Translations under genes and position numbers: made by a program
Shown: positions 1 through 6,263 of the stretch, piece after piece
How the letters are laid out: the number at the start of each line of letters is the position of its first letter
Numbering within the stretch: the first letter of the stretch is position 1
Assembly (NCBI GenBank): GCA_031279675.1
Contig: JAITIB010000015.1
Coordinates: 1 to 6,795 of the forward strand
From: Puniceicoccales bacterium
GTDB taxonomy: Bacteria; Verrucomicrobiota; Verrucomicrobiia; Opitutales; UBA953
DNA: 6,795 nt
Direction of reading: 5' to 3'
The notes under the pieces: generated by a model
The model's database searches: none
The model's input: only the letters and a program-made list of their open reading frames with translations
What the model was told of the DNA's origin: nothing

Positions 1-343
1 GATCCGCGCCGGTGTGCCTGGCGACGGCTTCGCCGAGCAGTCCGCTGAGCAGGGCGCAGTCCATTTGCACCATGTTCGGGAGGTCGAGGTCGAGCACGTC
101 GCGAATGGTTTGCTTGAGCGCGGGGTGGTTGCGCCCGATGCCATACACGCCATATCCGCTGAGGAAATCGAGGTAGTCGTTGCCGTCCTTGTCGTAGAGA
201 TAGCAGCCCTCGGCGCGGGCGTAGCATTTGTCGAAACCGATGGTGCGGAGCACCTTCACGAGGGTGCGGTTGAGATATTGCTCGTGCAACTCATAGTTCG
301 TGCCGAAGCGTTGCGCGACGAGCGCCTTGATGTCGAAACTCAT
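1..343 (-). CDS. Class-III PLP-dependent aminotransferase, N-terminal fragment
   Basis: The first 114 residues of a protein that continues past the left edge. It reads MSFDIKALVAQRFG, then a segment YARAEGCYLYDKDGNDYLDF (residues 41-60), and then GYGVYGIGRNHP (63-74). This 'G-x-x-L-x-D-x-D-G-x-x-Y-L-D' block followed by 'GRNHP' is typical of the N-terminal part of class-III (acetylornithine/ornithine/4-aminobutyrate type) aminotransferases, which move amino groups using pyridoxal phosphate. The catalytic lysine and most of the PLP site lie outside the window, so the substrate cannot be named. Because it follows hemE one might suspect glutamate-1-semialdehyde aminomutase (HemL), but the usual HemL N-terminal signatures are absent. 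The ATG at 343 has no good Shine-Dalgarno sequence. It overlaps the stop codon of a 15-codon mini-ORF, which may deliver ribosomes to it. It is probably the last or a late gene of the minus-strand operon. Confidence 0.85.
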   Translation of the reverse strand, partial: MSFDIKALVAQRFGTNYELHEQYLNRTLVKVLRTIGFDKCYARAEGCYLYDKDGNDYLDFLSGYGVYGIGRNHPALKQTIRDVLDLDLPNMVQMDCALLSGLLGEAVARHTGAD

Positions 344-387
344 GGTGGTTGTGATGGTTTGCCGGTGGTTTGGGCGGGGAAACTCAT
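340..387 (-). CDS. Possible 15-residue leader peptide upstream of the aminotransferase
   Basis: A mini-ORF encoding MSFPAQTTGKPSQPP. Its ATG has the best Shine-Dalgarno sequence in this gap: GAGG at 398-395, 7 bases upstream. Its TGA overlaps the ATG of the aminotransferase (ATGA, 343-340). It starts with the same nine bases, ATGAGTTTC, as the aminotransferase itself, 44 bases further on. This layout suggests a coupling peptide, or a decayed former start of the downstream gene. No homologue is recognised, and an ORF this short can arise by chance. Translation is inferred only from the start context and the overlap. Confidence 0.3.
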   Translation of the reverse strand: MSFPAQTTGKPSQPP

Positions 388-416
388 GTTTTGCCCTCAC
401 CGGTTCAACAAGTTTC

Positions 417-1463
417 TCACCCGGGGCGGAATGCGTGGACGCTCTCTATCATGGCGGACACGTTCTCCAAGGACGCGCCCGGCGTTATTCCGTGCCCAAG
501 GTTGAATATGTGCCCGGGTGCTCCCGCCATGTCATCAAGCACGGCACGGGTCGCCTCGCGCACCTTCTCCGGCGTGCTCTCAAGGATGGCGGGTTCAAGA
601 TTGCCCTGCAACGCAACCCCCGGTCCGACGATCGCGCGCACCGCGGAAAGACGCTGTGTCCAGTCCACCCCGAGCACCCGGGCGCCGGTGGAGGCAAGCG
701 CGGCGGCGTGCGCCGCCATGCCCTTGGCAAATACGATGACGGGCACGCGCGGCGGAAGCGCCGCGATGATGCGCGCCACCCATTGCAACGAGAGGCGTTG
801 ATACGCGGTGGCGTCGCCGCAAAGCGCCGCCCAGCTGTCAAAAATCTGCACGGCGTCGGCCCCGCTCTCAATTTGCATGAGCAGGCACTCGACAACCGCC
901 GCGGTGAGTTTTTCCATCAATTCGGAAAAAATCCCGGGCGTGCCATCCGCCATTGCCCGCAAGCGCGAGCCCGCGGGCGCGAGCCGTCCGGCCCCGCCAC
1001 CCTCGACCATGTAAACGGCAAGCGTCCAGGGCGCGCCGGCAAAGCCAAGCAGTGCCGTCCCCCCGCCCAATTCACGCCGCACGAGACGGAGCGCCCGGGC
1101 GAGATAATCAAGGCGTTCACGAACGGACGCCACCTCCAGCGCGCGAACATGGCTGGCGGAATCGAGTGTGAAATCCATGGCGATCCCCCCGCCATCCCGA
1201 AAATGATACCCCTGCCCCATCGCCTCGGGAACGACAAGAATGTCGCTGAACACAATCGCCGCATCCAACCCGAACCGGCGCAAAGGCTGCAACGAAACCT
1301 CGGCGGCAAGCTCGGGCGTGCGCACCATGGAGAGAAACTCGTGGCGCTGGCGCAACGCACGGTATTCGGGAAGATAACGCCCCGCCTGGCGCATGAACCA
1401 CACTGGCGGGCGCGACACCGGACGGCACTGGCAGGCGGACAAAAAACGTTCACGGGAATTCAT
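417..1463 (-). CDS. hemE: Uroporphyrinogen decarboxylase HemE
   Basis: Cytoplasmic enzyme that removes four carboxyl groups from the acetate side chains of uroporphyrinogen III to give coproporphyrinogen III in heme synthesis. At 348 residues it has the usual family length. Visible signatures are PVWFMRQAGRY (residues 20-30, with substrate-binding arginines R25 and R29), FSDILVVPEAMG (72-83, containing the catalytic Asp, D74), GFAGAPWTL (140-148) followed by the conserved Tyr Y151, FDSWA (208-212), LQGNLEP (285-291) and NLGHG (321-325, with the conserved His H324). All key residues are present, so it should be active. I chose the ATG at 1463 because it overlaps the TGA of the upstream epimerase (ATGA) and has an AGGTG motif at 1476-1472, 8 bases upstream. 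An in-frame GTG at 1472 would add three residues but is less likely. It is separated from hemD, the preceding pathway step, by a kinase and an epimerase gene. Confidence 0.97.
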   Translation of the reverse strand: MNSRERFLSACQCRPVSRPPVWFMRQAGRYLPEYRALRQRHEFLSMVRTPELAAEVSLQPLRRFGLDAAIVFSDILVVPEAMGQGYHFRDGGGIAMDFTLDSASHVRALEVASVRERLDYLARALRLVRRELGGGTALLGFAGAPWTLAVYMVEGGGAGRLAPAGSRLRAMADGTPGIFSELMEKLTAAVVECLLMQIESGADAVQIFDSWAALCGDATAYQRLSLQWVARIIAALPPRVPVIVFAKGMAAHAAALASTGARVLGVDWTQRLSAVRAIVGPGVALQGNLEPAILESTPEKVREATRAVLDDMAGAPGHIFNLGHGITPGASLENVSAMIESVHAFRPG

Positions 1464-2395
1464 CGCGCCCACACCTCATTGAAATGCGCCACAGTGGCGC
1501 GCAATCCCTCGTCGAGATCGTAAAGTGGCGTCCAGCCGGCAGCCCGGATCTTATCCGTGCCCGCCACGGAATGCCGCACGTCCCCCGTGCGCACCGGGCG
1601 GTATTCCAACGTGGAGTGCGACCCTGACAGTGCGGTGATTTTTCGCGCAAGCGCGTTGATGCTCGTCGCAGCACCGTAGCCAATGTTGAACTCGCCGGAC
1701 AGACCGGGCGTGGTGGCGGCAAACACGAGCGCAGAGACAATGTCTTTCACGTAAACGAAATCGCGCGTCTGCTCACCATCACCATAAATCGTGATGGGAG
1801 CACCCCGAAGCGCATTCCTGATGAAGATGGGGACGGCGGCGGCATACGAGCCCGCCGGGTTCTGGCGCGGGCCAAAGACGTTGAAAAAACGCATGCTCAC
1901 AGCGGGAAGCCTGTTTTCACGGGTAAACAGCGCATTGTAGTATTCGCCGTCGAGCTTGGTGATCGCATAGGGGCTCCGCGGCTCCGCAGGCATCGTTTCA
2001 ACCTTGGGGACGGCGGGATTGTCCCCATACACCGCCGCCGAACTTGCAAAAACGAGCTTGCGCACACCGGCGCGAACGGCGGCCTCAAGCACGTTCAGAT
2101 GCCCTGTGACGTTGATGGCAGCGCATTCCCCCGGATTATTCATGGACTCCGGGACACTCACGAGCGCGGCAAGATGGTAAACATAATCCACACCCTCCAT
2201 GGCGCGGGCGACAAGCTCCGTGTCAGTAACACTGCCGTGCAAAAACTCCACGCCGCGCAACCCGTCAAGGTTGCGCAGGCTGCCCGTGCGCAAGTTGTCG
2301 AGAACGCGCACGCGCGCGCATCCCTGGTAATGTTCCGCAATGTGGCTGCCAATGAACCCGGCGCCACCGGTAACGAGAATCGTCTCCTGTTTCAT
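1460..2395 (-). CDS. NAD-dependent sugar epimerase, GalE-like (extended SDR family)
   Basis: A 311-residue extended short-chain dehydrogenase/reductase. It has the Rossmann motif TGGAGFIG (residues 9-16), an acidic residue at the end of the second strand (VLDN, D33) suited to NAD(H), HLAALVSVPES (74-84), SSAAVYGD (118-125) and the catalytic pair Y143/K147 in SPYAITK. RFFNVFGPRQNP (169-180) and IYGDGEQTRDFVYVKDIV (203-220) are hallmarks of UDP-glucose / UDP-N-acetylglucosamine 4-epimerases and close relatives. The exact nucleotide sugar cannot be told from sequence alone. The reading frame is open further upstream (to 2587), but the conserved N-terminus MKQETILVTGG fixes the start at 2395, 10 bases after the kinase stop. 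The Shine-Dalgarno sequence is weak. The neighbouring NahK-like kinase suggests a role in hexosamine or galactose nucleotide-sugar supply, for salvage or for surface polysaccharide. The stop overlaps the hemE start. Confidence 0.92.
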   Translation of the reverse strand: MKQETILVTGGAGFIGSHIAEHYQGCARVRVLDNLRTGSLRNLDGLRGVEFLHGSVTDTELVARAMEGVDYVYHLAALVSVPESMNNPGECAAINVTGHLNVLEAAVRAGVRKLVFASSAAVYGDNPAVPKVETMPAEPRSPYAITKLDGEYYNALFTRENRLPAVSMRFFNVFGPRQNPAGSYAAAVPIFIRNALRGAPITIYGDGEQTRDFVYVKDIVSALVFAATTPGLSGEFNIGYGAATSINALARKITALSGSHSTLEYRPVRTGDVRHSVAGTDKIRAAGWTPLYDLDEGLRATVAHFNEVWAR

Positions 2396-2405
2396 CGACA
2401 AACGC

Positions 2406-3524
2406 TCAGAGTGAGTCAACCACCCGCGCCATGGCCTCCATCTGGGTTTCAATGGAACGCGCAAGGGCGAACTGGTTCCGGCAACGGTCAAGGTTGTGCC
2501 CGGGGCGGGTGGTTTTGAAATACACGTCCCCATCAAGATAATCCGTGAGAAAGCGCATCCCGAGCTCAAGCGCGAGCAACTTGCCACTGAAAGGCAGGAG
2601 CGCTTTCTCCGCCTTGTTCAACGTGCCGCCGAGCGCGGCGAGATAACCAAGCGCGAGCGCCTTGAAGTATCCGGGGCGGCATACGACTTTGCGGAGATCC
2701 CGCTCGTCCTCGCCCACGGGCGAGGTGGCGCTGCGCACCATGTCGCCAAAATCGTAAAGCGCGCTGCCCGGCATGGCAGTGTCGAGATCGATGACGCAGA
2801 GGGCGCGTTGCGTGCGGTTGTCGATGAGGATGTTGTTGAGCTTGGTGTCGTTGTGCGTGACACGCTCCGGGATCTCGCCGCGTGCAATGGCGTCAACAAC
2901 AACGGAACAATCCGCCTTGCGCTCCTGCAAAAAGGCAATCTCGTCCCTGACATCCCTGGCACGATTGCGCGCGTCGGAGGCGAGGGCGCGCTGAAACTCA
3001 CCATAACGCCACATCGTGTTGTGAAAATTGGGAATGGTCTCCACAAGGCGCCCGCCGGGAAGGTCCACGAGGAGTTTCGTAAAGTTGCCAAAGGCCTCAG
3101 CCGCCGCGCGCGCCTGCTCCGTGGTTTCGATGACATCGTAACTGCGCGCGAGCTCGATGAAAAGGAAGACGCGCCAGTGGTTCCCGCCCGCATCCACAAA
3201 CCAGTCCGCCCCCGTGCGTGAGGGCACAAGGGTGAGGGTGCGCCGGGCGGCATCGGGCACGCCGTCCACCTGAAGACGCCTGAGGGTGTGGCGGCAAATG
3301 CGGGCAACATTTTCCATGACGCCCGCGGTGTTTTTGAAAACGTGGTGGTTCACACGCTGGAGAATATAACGGACCCGCACACCCGCCTGGTCACAGGTAA
3401 TCGCGAAGGTGTCGTTGATGTTCCCGCTGCCATAGGCGGTGGCGTTGATGAAATCGCCGCGGAGGTCGAACTGGGCGGCAATGGCGGGAATATCGTGGGG
3501 GACGGTGTTAGGATGGATACTCAT
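2406..3524 (-). CDS. NahK-like sugar 1-kinase (aminoglycoside-phosphotransferase fold)
   Basis: A 372-residue kinase of the APH/choline-kinase fold. The N-terminal part has a glycine-rich loop YGSGNINDTF (residues 31-40) and YILQRVNHHVFKN (53-65). The catalytic loop is HNDTKLNN (224-231, with D226 as the likely base and N231 binding metal), and the metal-binding strand is VIDLDTAMPG (244-253, D246). The combination of the SGNINDTF and LQRVN segments with this catalytic loop resembles N-acetylhexosamine 1-kinase (NahK) and its many uncharacterised relatives, rather than antibiotic-resistance kinases. The likely reaction is ATP-dependent phosphorylation of a sugar or amino sugar at C1; this is inferred from family resemblance. 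The ATG overlaps the hemD stop (ATGA), and the next gene is a GalE-like epimerase. That pairing recalls the Bifidobacterium lacto-N-biose/galacto-N-biose pathway, where NahK and GalE act together. No phosphorylase or uridylyltransferase partner is visible here. Confidence 0.85.
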   Translation of the reverse strand: MSIHPNTVPHDIPAIAAQFDLRGDFINATAYGSGNINDTFAITCDQAGVRVRYILQRVNHHVFKNTAGVMENVARICRHTLRRLQVDGVPDAARRTLTLVPSRTGADWFVDAGGNHWRVFLFIELARSYDVIETTEQARAAAEAFGNFTKLLVDLPGGRLVETIPNFHNTMWRYGEFQRALASDARNRARDVRDEIAFLQERKADCSVVVDAIARGEIPERVTHNDTKLNNILIDNRTQRALCVIDLDTAMPGSALYDFGDMVRSATSPVGEDERDLRKVVCRPGYFKALALGYLAALGGTLNKAEKALLPFSGKLLALELGMRFLTDYLDGDVYFKTTRPGHNLDRCRNQFALARSIETQMEAMARVVDSL

Positions 3525-4393
3525 GGGTTGGCTGGTTGGCGGTTTGTCTTGGAGCGCTTGGAAGCTGCCGGCAATTTTTTTGAGGAAGAAACGCGGATCG
3601 CACAGGCCTCGGCAATGGCAGCGACAAGGGGACCTTGCGCGGGCGCGGCAGCCTGCGCGGCGACAGGAATGCCGTGCTCGCGCAAGGCCGCCGCGGTCGT
3701 GGGGCCGATGGCAACGGTCTTGGGCGGAAACGCGCCCGGGCGAAGCGTGAGACGGGACGCTTGGGCAACAAAGGACTCCACGGCGGAAGGACTGGCAAAA
3801 ACGATCGCATCCGCCCCGTGTTCGCGAAAGTCCTCGGTGCCGGCCAGCGCGCTGACATCGTTCTCCTCCGTGGCATAAACAGTAAGCGTCTGGACAATGG
3901 CGCGGGATTTTTCCTCAAGGGTGCGCGCAAGCACATCGCTGTTGCGAGTGCCGGCAATGATGAGGACGCGCTGGTTGGAAAGATCCTCCGTGGAGGCAAG
4001 TTCCTCGGCAAGGGCGGCGGCGGTGGCGTCAGGGGGAATGTGATCTATGTGGAGATGATAGGCGCGAACGGCGGCAACAGTGGCGGGACCGACGCAAGCG
4101 ATGCGACAGATGCCAAGCCCGCGGATGTCGTCAAAACTTTCGAAATAGCGCTCAAAAAAACCCTGGACACCGTTGGCACTGGTAAAAACGAGCCAGTCAT
4201 ACTGGCCCATTTGCGCCCAGATGGCGGCAAGCGTGGCGGCGTCGGCAGCGTATTCAATGTCGAGCAAGGGGACTTCGAGGACGGTTGCGCCGTGCCCGGC
4301 AAGAACTTCGCGGAGGGCCTGGGTAGCGGCCCCCTGAGGACGGGTGATGACGATGCGTTTGCCAGTAAAAAGCGGGAGCGCGGTTTTTTTCAT
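3521..4393 (-). CDS. hemD: Uroporphyrinogen-III synthase HemD
   Basis: Cyclises hydroxymethylbilane with inversion of ring D to give uroporphyrinogen III, the branch point to heme, siroheme and cobalamin. The 290-residue protein shows the two-lobed HemD pattern: GKRIVITRPQG (residues 11-21), DWLVFTSANGV (66-76), IACVGPATAAA-like segment (98-108, IACVGPATVAA), RVLIIAGTRNSDVL (142-155), VYATEE with the conserved Tyr (172-177, Y173), ADAIVFASPSAVESF (194-208) and VAIGPTTAAALREHGI (227-242). HemD is poorly conserved overall, but these blocks in this order are diagnostic. The C-terminus carries an extra basic tail (about 268-290, rich in Ser, Lys and Arg) beyond the usual domain end. The start at 4393 is chosen because its ATG overlaps the comM stop (ATGA). 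A GTG at 4408 would add five residues. No Shine-Dalgarno sequence is visible, so translation is probably coupled to comM. Confidence 0.95.
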   Translation of the reverse strand: MKKTALPLFTGKRIVITRPQGAATQALREVLAGHGATVLEVPLLDIEYAADAATLAAIWAQMGQYDWLVFTSANGVQGFFERYFESFDDIRGLGICRIACVGPATVAAVRAYHLHIDHIPPDATAAALAEELASTEDLSNQRVLIIAGTRNSDVLARTLEEKSRAIVQTLTVYATEENDVSALAGTEDFREHGADAIVFASPSAVESFVAQASRLTLRPGAFPPKTVAIGPTTAAALREHGIPVAAQAAAPAQGPLVAAIAEACAIRVSSSKKLPAASKRSKTNRQPANP

Positions 4394-5949
4394 GACGCGG
4401 GTTGGCACGGGTTGCCTTGAAAGAGATTGCGGTCAAGGGCGCGATACTGGATGGCCTCAAGGAGATGCCTGTCCTGAATGGTCTCGCTGGCATCAAGATC
4501 CGCAATTGTCCGGGAGACCTTCAGAATGCGATCGTAGGCGCGCGCGGAAAGCTCAAGACGCTCCATGGCGCGCTGAAGCAGCGTGCCCTGCGCAGGGGTG
4601 AGCGTGCAGTGGGCACGGATGTGCCGCGGAGTCATACAGGCGTTGGTCGCCTGCCGCGCGGCGTGGGTGGCATAGCGCCGATGCTGACACTGCCGGGCGG
4701 CATTGATGCGCTGGCGCATGGCATGGGAAGACTCGCCGGGCTGCGCAGTGCGGAGTTCCTCAATGCTCAGCTCGGGCGCCTCGATATGGATGTCAATGCG
4801 GTCCAAAAGCGGGCCGGAAATGCGCGCGCGGTAACGCTGGATCTGCTGGGGCGTGCAACGGCACTTGGCGCCCGTGTGCCCGCATGGCGTTGGATTCATC
4901 GCGGCAACGAGCATGAACTGGCTCGGAAGGGTGATTTTTCCATTGGCCCGGGAAATGGTGACGCTGCCGTCCTCAAGAGGCTGGCGCATGACCTCAAGGG
5001 CGCTGCGCTTGAACTCGGGAAGCTCGTCGAGAAAGAGCACGCCATGGTGCGCAAGTGAAATCTCGCCGGGGCCGGGGATGGTGCCGCCGCCAATGAGCCC
5101 GATGTCGCTGATGGTGTGGTGCGGGGCACGAAAAGGGCGCTGGTAACGGCGGTTCTCCGGCGTGTGCGTGACACCCGCGGCGGACTGAATGCCGAGGATT
5201 TCCAAAAACTCATCCAACGTGGGCTCGGGAAGAATCGTGGGAATGCGGCGCGCAACCATGCTTTTCCCGGAGCCGGGAGGGCCGATCATGAGAAGGTTGT
5301 GCCCGCCGGCAACGGCGATTTCCACGGCACGGCGCAAGGAGTGCTGCCCCTTGACCTCGGCAAAATCAAGCGAGACCTCCGGTGGCGGAGGTCTCCGAAA
5401 GGCGCTGTCCTGCGGCGCAAGTGGCGCAATCTCCTGCTCGCCATTGAGAAAACGCAGCGCCGCATGCAGGGTGTTGACGGGGAGCACGGCAACGCCCTCG
5501 ACGAGCGCGGCCTCCTCCGCCGATTCCGGCGGAAGAATGACCCCCTTCCGCCCTTGGCGCCGCGCTTGCAACGCGAGGGCGACGCCACCGCGCACGGGCC
5601 GTGTCGCCCCGCTAAGGCTGAGTTCTCCCGCAACAAGATATTCCTCAAGATGGGTTTGCTGGAGCTGCCCCGTGGCGGCCAACAGCCCAAGGGCAATCGG
5701 AAGATCGTAGTGCGCGCCCTCCTTGCGCAAATCCCCCGGGGCAAGATTGATGGTGGTCTTGGTGCTGGGAGTGCTCAACCCACTGTTGTGAATTGCGGAA
5801 ATAACACGATCCATGGACTCCTTGACCGCAGTGTCAGGCAGCCCGACTATGTAGTAACGCAACTCACCGTATCCGCCGACGTTGACTTCGATGGTCACTG
5901 GCACCGATTCGACGCCGACGAGAGCACCGGAATGTATGACGGAAAGCAT
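4390..5949 (-). CDS. comM: ComM / YifB family AAA+ ATPase (Mg-chelatase-like)
   Basis: A complete 519-residue member of the YifB/ComM family. The N-terminal Lon-protease-like S5 fold (about residues 1-170) begins with the typical MLSVIHSGALVGVES and includes VGLPDTAVKES (35-45) and NLAPGDLRKEG (68-78). The AAA+ domain has Walker A GPPGSGKS (223-230), Walker B VLFLDELPEF (304-313), the sensor-like AAMNPTPCG (349-357) followed by a Cys cluster (C356, C363, C365), and SGPLLDRIDIH (378-388). The C-terminal Mg-chelatase-like helical domain contains SARAYDRILKVSRTIADL (468-485). Despite the family's old name, ComM is a hexameric branch-migration helicase that helps integrate incoming DNA during natural transformation in Haemophilus and Vibrio. 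Its role here is inferred from the family. It is the first gene of the minus-strand operon. Its ATG lacks a Shine-Dalgarno sequence and has an anti-Shine-Dalgarno-like CCCCTCC instead. Confidence 0.96.
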   Translation of the reverse strand: MLSVIHSGALVGVESVPVTIEVNVGGYGELRYYIVGLPDTAVKESMDRVISAIHNSGLSTPSTKTTINLAPGDLRKEGAHYDLPIALGLLAATGQLQQTHLEEYLVAGELSLSGATRPVRGGVALALQARRQGRKGVILPPESAEEAALVEGVAVLPVNTLHAALRFLNGEQEIAPLAPQDSAFRRPPPPEVSLDFAEVKGQHSLRRAVEIAVAGGHNLLMIGPPGSGKSMVARRIPTILPEPTLDEFLEILGIQSAAGVTHTPENRRYQRPFRAPHHTISDIGLIGGGTIPGPGEISLAHHGVLFLDELPEFKRSALEVMRQPLEDGSVTISRANGKITLPSQFMLVAAMNPTPCGHTGAKCRCTPQQIQRYRARISGPLLDRIDIHIEAPELSIEELRTAQPGESSHAMRQRINAARQCQHRRYATHAARQATNACMTPRHIRAHCTLTPAQGTLLQRAMERLELSARAYDRILKVSRTIADLDASETIQDRHLLEAIQYRALDRNLFQGNPCQPAS

Positions 5950-6077
5950 GGTTTGTTTTGGAGGGGCAAACTGGTGGCTTTTATCTCAAATGACACGGCT
6001 TTTTTTCACCCCGGAAACATTTCACGAACAACGACACCACAGGGGCTTCACGCACTCGCAAGCGCCACCCGCATCAC

Positions 6078-6092
6078 TGTCTCACTGCGACA
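6078..6092. repeat. Imperfect 15-bp palindrome, possible activator site
   Basis: TGTCTCACTGCGACA pairs at six of seven positions around a central C at 6085. The centre lies about 130 bases upstream of the start site expected from the sigma-54 motif, where enhancer-binding activators commonly bind. A palindrome this short is not rare by chance in a region of a few hundred bases, so the assignment is tentative. Confidence 0.2.
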
Positions 6093-6189
6093 TTTTGGCA
6101 GGGGAAACCATCCCTCCCGCCGCGAAAACAACATTGCGAAAATCCTCATTCCCCATTCTGAAACAACAAATTAACTCCCAAATCACCCC

Positions 6190-6206
6190 TTGGCACCTGA
6201 ATTGCT
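6190..6206 (+). promoter_or_regulatory. Sigma-54 (RpoN) -24/-12 promoter for dnaK
   Basis: TTGGCACCTGAATTGCT contains TGGCAC (6191-6196) and TTGC (6202-6205) separated by five bases, with the invariant GG (6192-6193) and GC (6204-6205) exactly ten bases apart. The preceding T fits the pyrimidine at the consensus edge, and the T after TTGC fits the final W. The expected transcription start is near 6216-6217, giving a leader of about 47 bases to the dnaK ATG. Orientation and spacing all point to dnaK. Promoters of this class need an ATP-driven enhancer-binding activator, which is not encoded in this window. Confidence 0.7.
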
Positions 6207-6220
6207 GAACTTTGCATAAT
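6190..6220 (+). promoter_or_regulatory. Weak sigma-70-like promoter overlapping the sigma-54 site
   Basis: CATAAT at 6215-6220 matches five of six bases of a -10 hexamer, and TTGGCA at 6190-6195 matches five of six of a -35 hexamer. The 19-base spacing is longer than the preferred 17. It could give basal dnaK expression in the absence of sigma-54 activation. The -35 would share bases with the -24 element, so the two polymerase forms would compete for the site. Confidence 0.25.
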
Positions 6221-6263
6221 TCAATCAAACAAACAACAAACCTCAACAACCCAGCATCCAACC

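Larger units (their letters stand above)
5950..6263. other. Divergent intergenic region between comM and dnaK
   Basis: A 314-base region that is visibly AT-richer than the genes on either side. It must hold the promoters of the leftward operon and of dnaK. The dnaK side has a strong sigma-54 motif, described separately. The comM side has no convincing promoter: the best I can offer is GTGAAA with GATAAA 18 bases downstream, read on the minus strand around 6008-5979, which is weak. GCGAAAA occurs twice (6122-6128 and 6136-6142). I found no CIRCE inverted repeat (TTAGCACTC-N9-GAGTGCTAA), no hairpin terminator and no convincing gene. Confidence 0.7.

Noticed and set aside
1..343. HemL (glutamate-1-semialdehyde aminomutase) as identity of the partial aminotransferase
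   Set aside because: The genomic context is tempting, but the visible N-terminus has GYGVYGIGRNHP in place of the HemL-type sequence and lacks the HemL opening segment.
300..1523. A 407-codon open frame on the plus strand opposite hemE
   Set aside because: It lies antisense to a gene with full HemE signatures, has a low-complexity Arg/His/Gly/Pro-rich translation and no recognisable domain. Long antisense frames are common opposite high-GC genes.
2396..2587. A longer epimerase starting at 2587
   Set aside because: The extra 64 residues overlap the kinase gene, lack family similarity, and precede the normal SDR N-terminus MKQETILVTGG.
2496..3221. A 241-codon plus-strand frame opposite the kinase gene
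   Set aside because: It is the antisense shadow of a gene with clear kinase motifs. Its translation shows no domain.
4403..4415. A second sigma-54-like sequence, TGGCACGGGTTGC
   Set aside because: The GG and GC elements are eight bases apart instead of ten, it lies within the comM coding end, and it points away from the operon's genes.
5990..6008. Run of seven T after GGC as a terminator on the plus strand
   Set aside because: No GC-rich hairpin precedes the T run, and no plus-strand gene ends here.
5116..6174. A 352-codon plus-strand frame opposite comM, with a possible short form from GTG at 5974 preceded by GGAGGGG
   Set aside because: Most of it is antisense to comM. The intergenic part (66 codons) has only about half G/C at third positions, far below the flanking genes, and no recognisable motif, so it looks non-coding despite the Shine-Dalgarno-like sequence.
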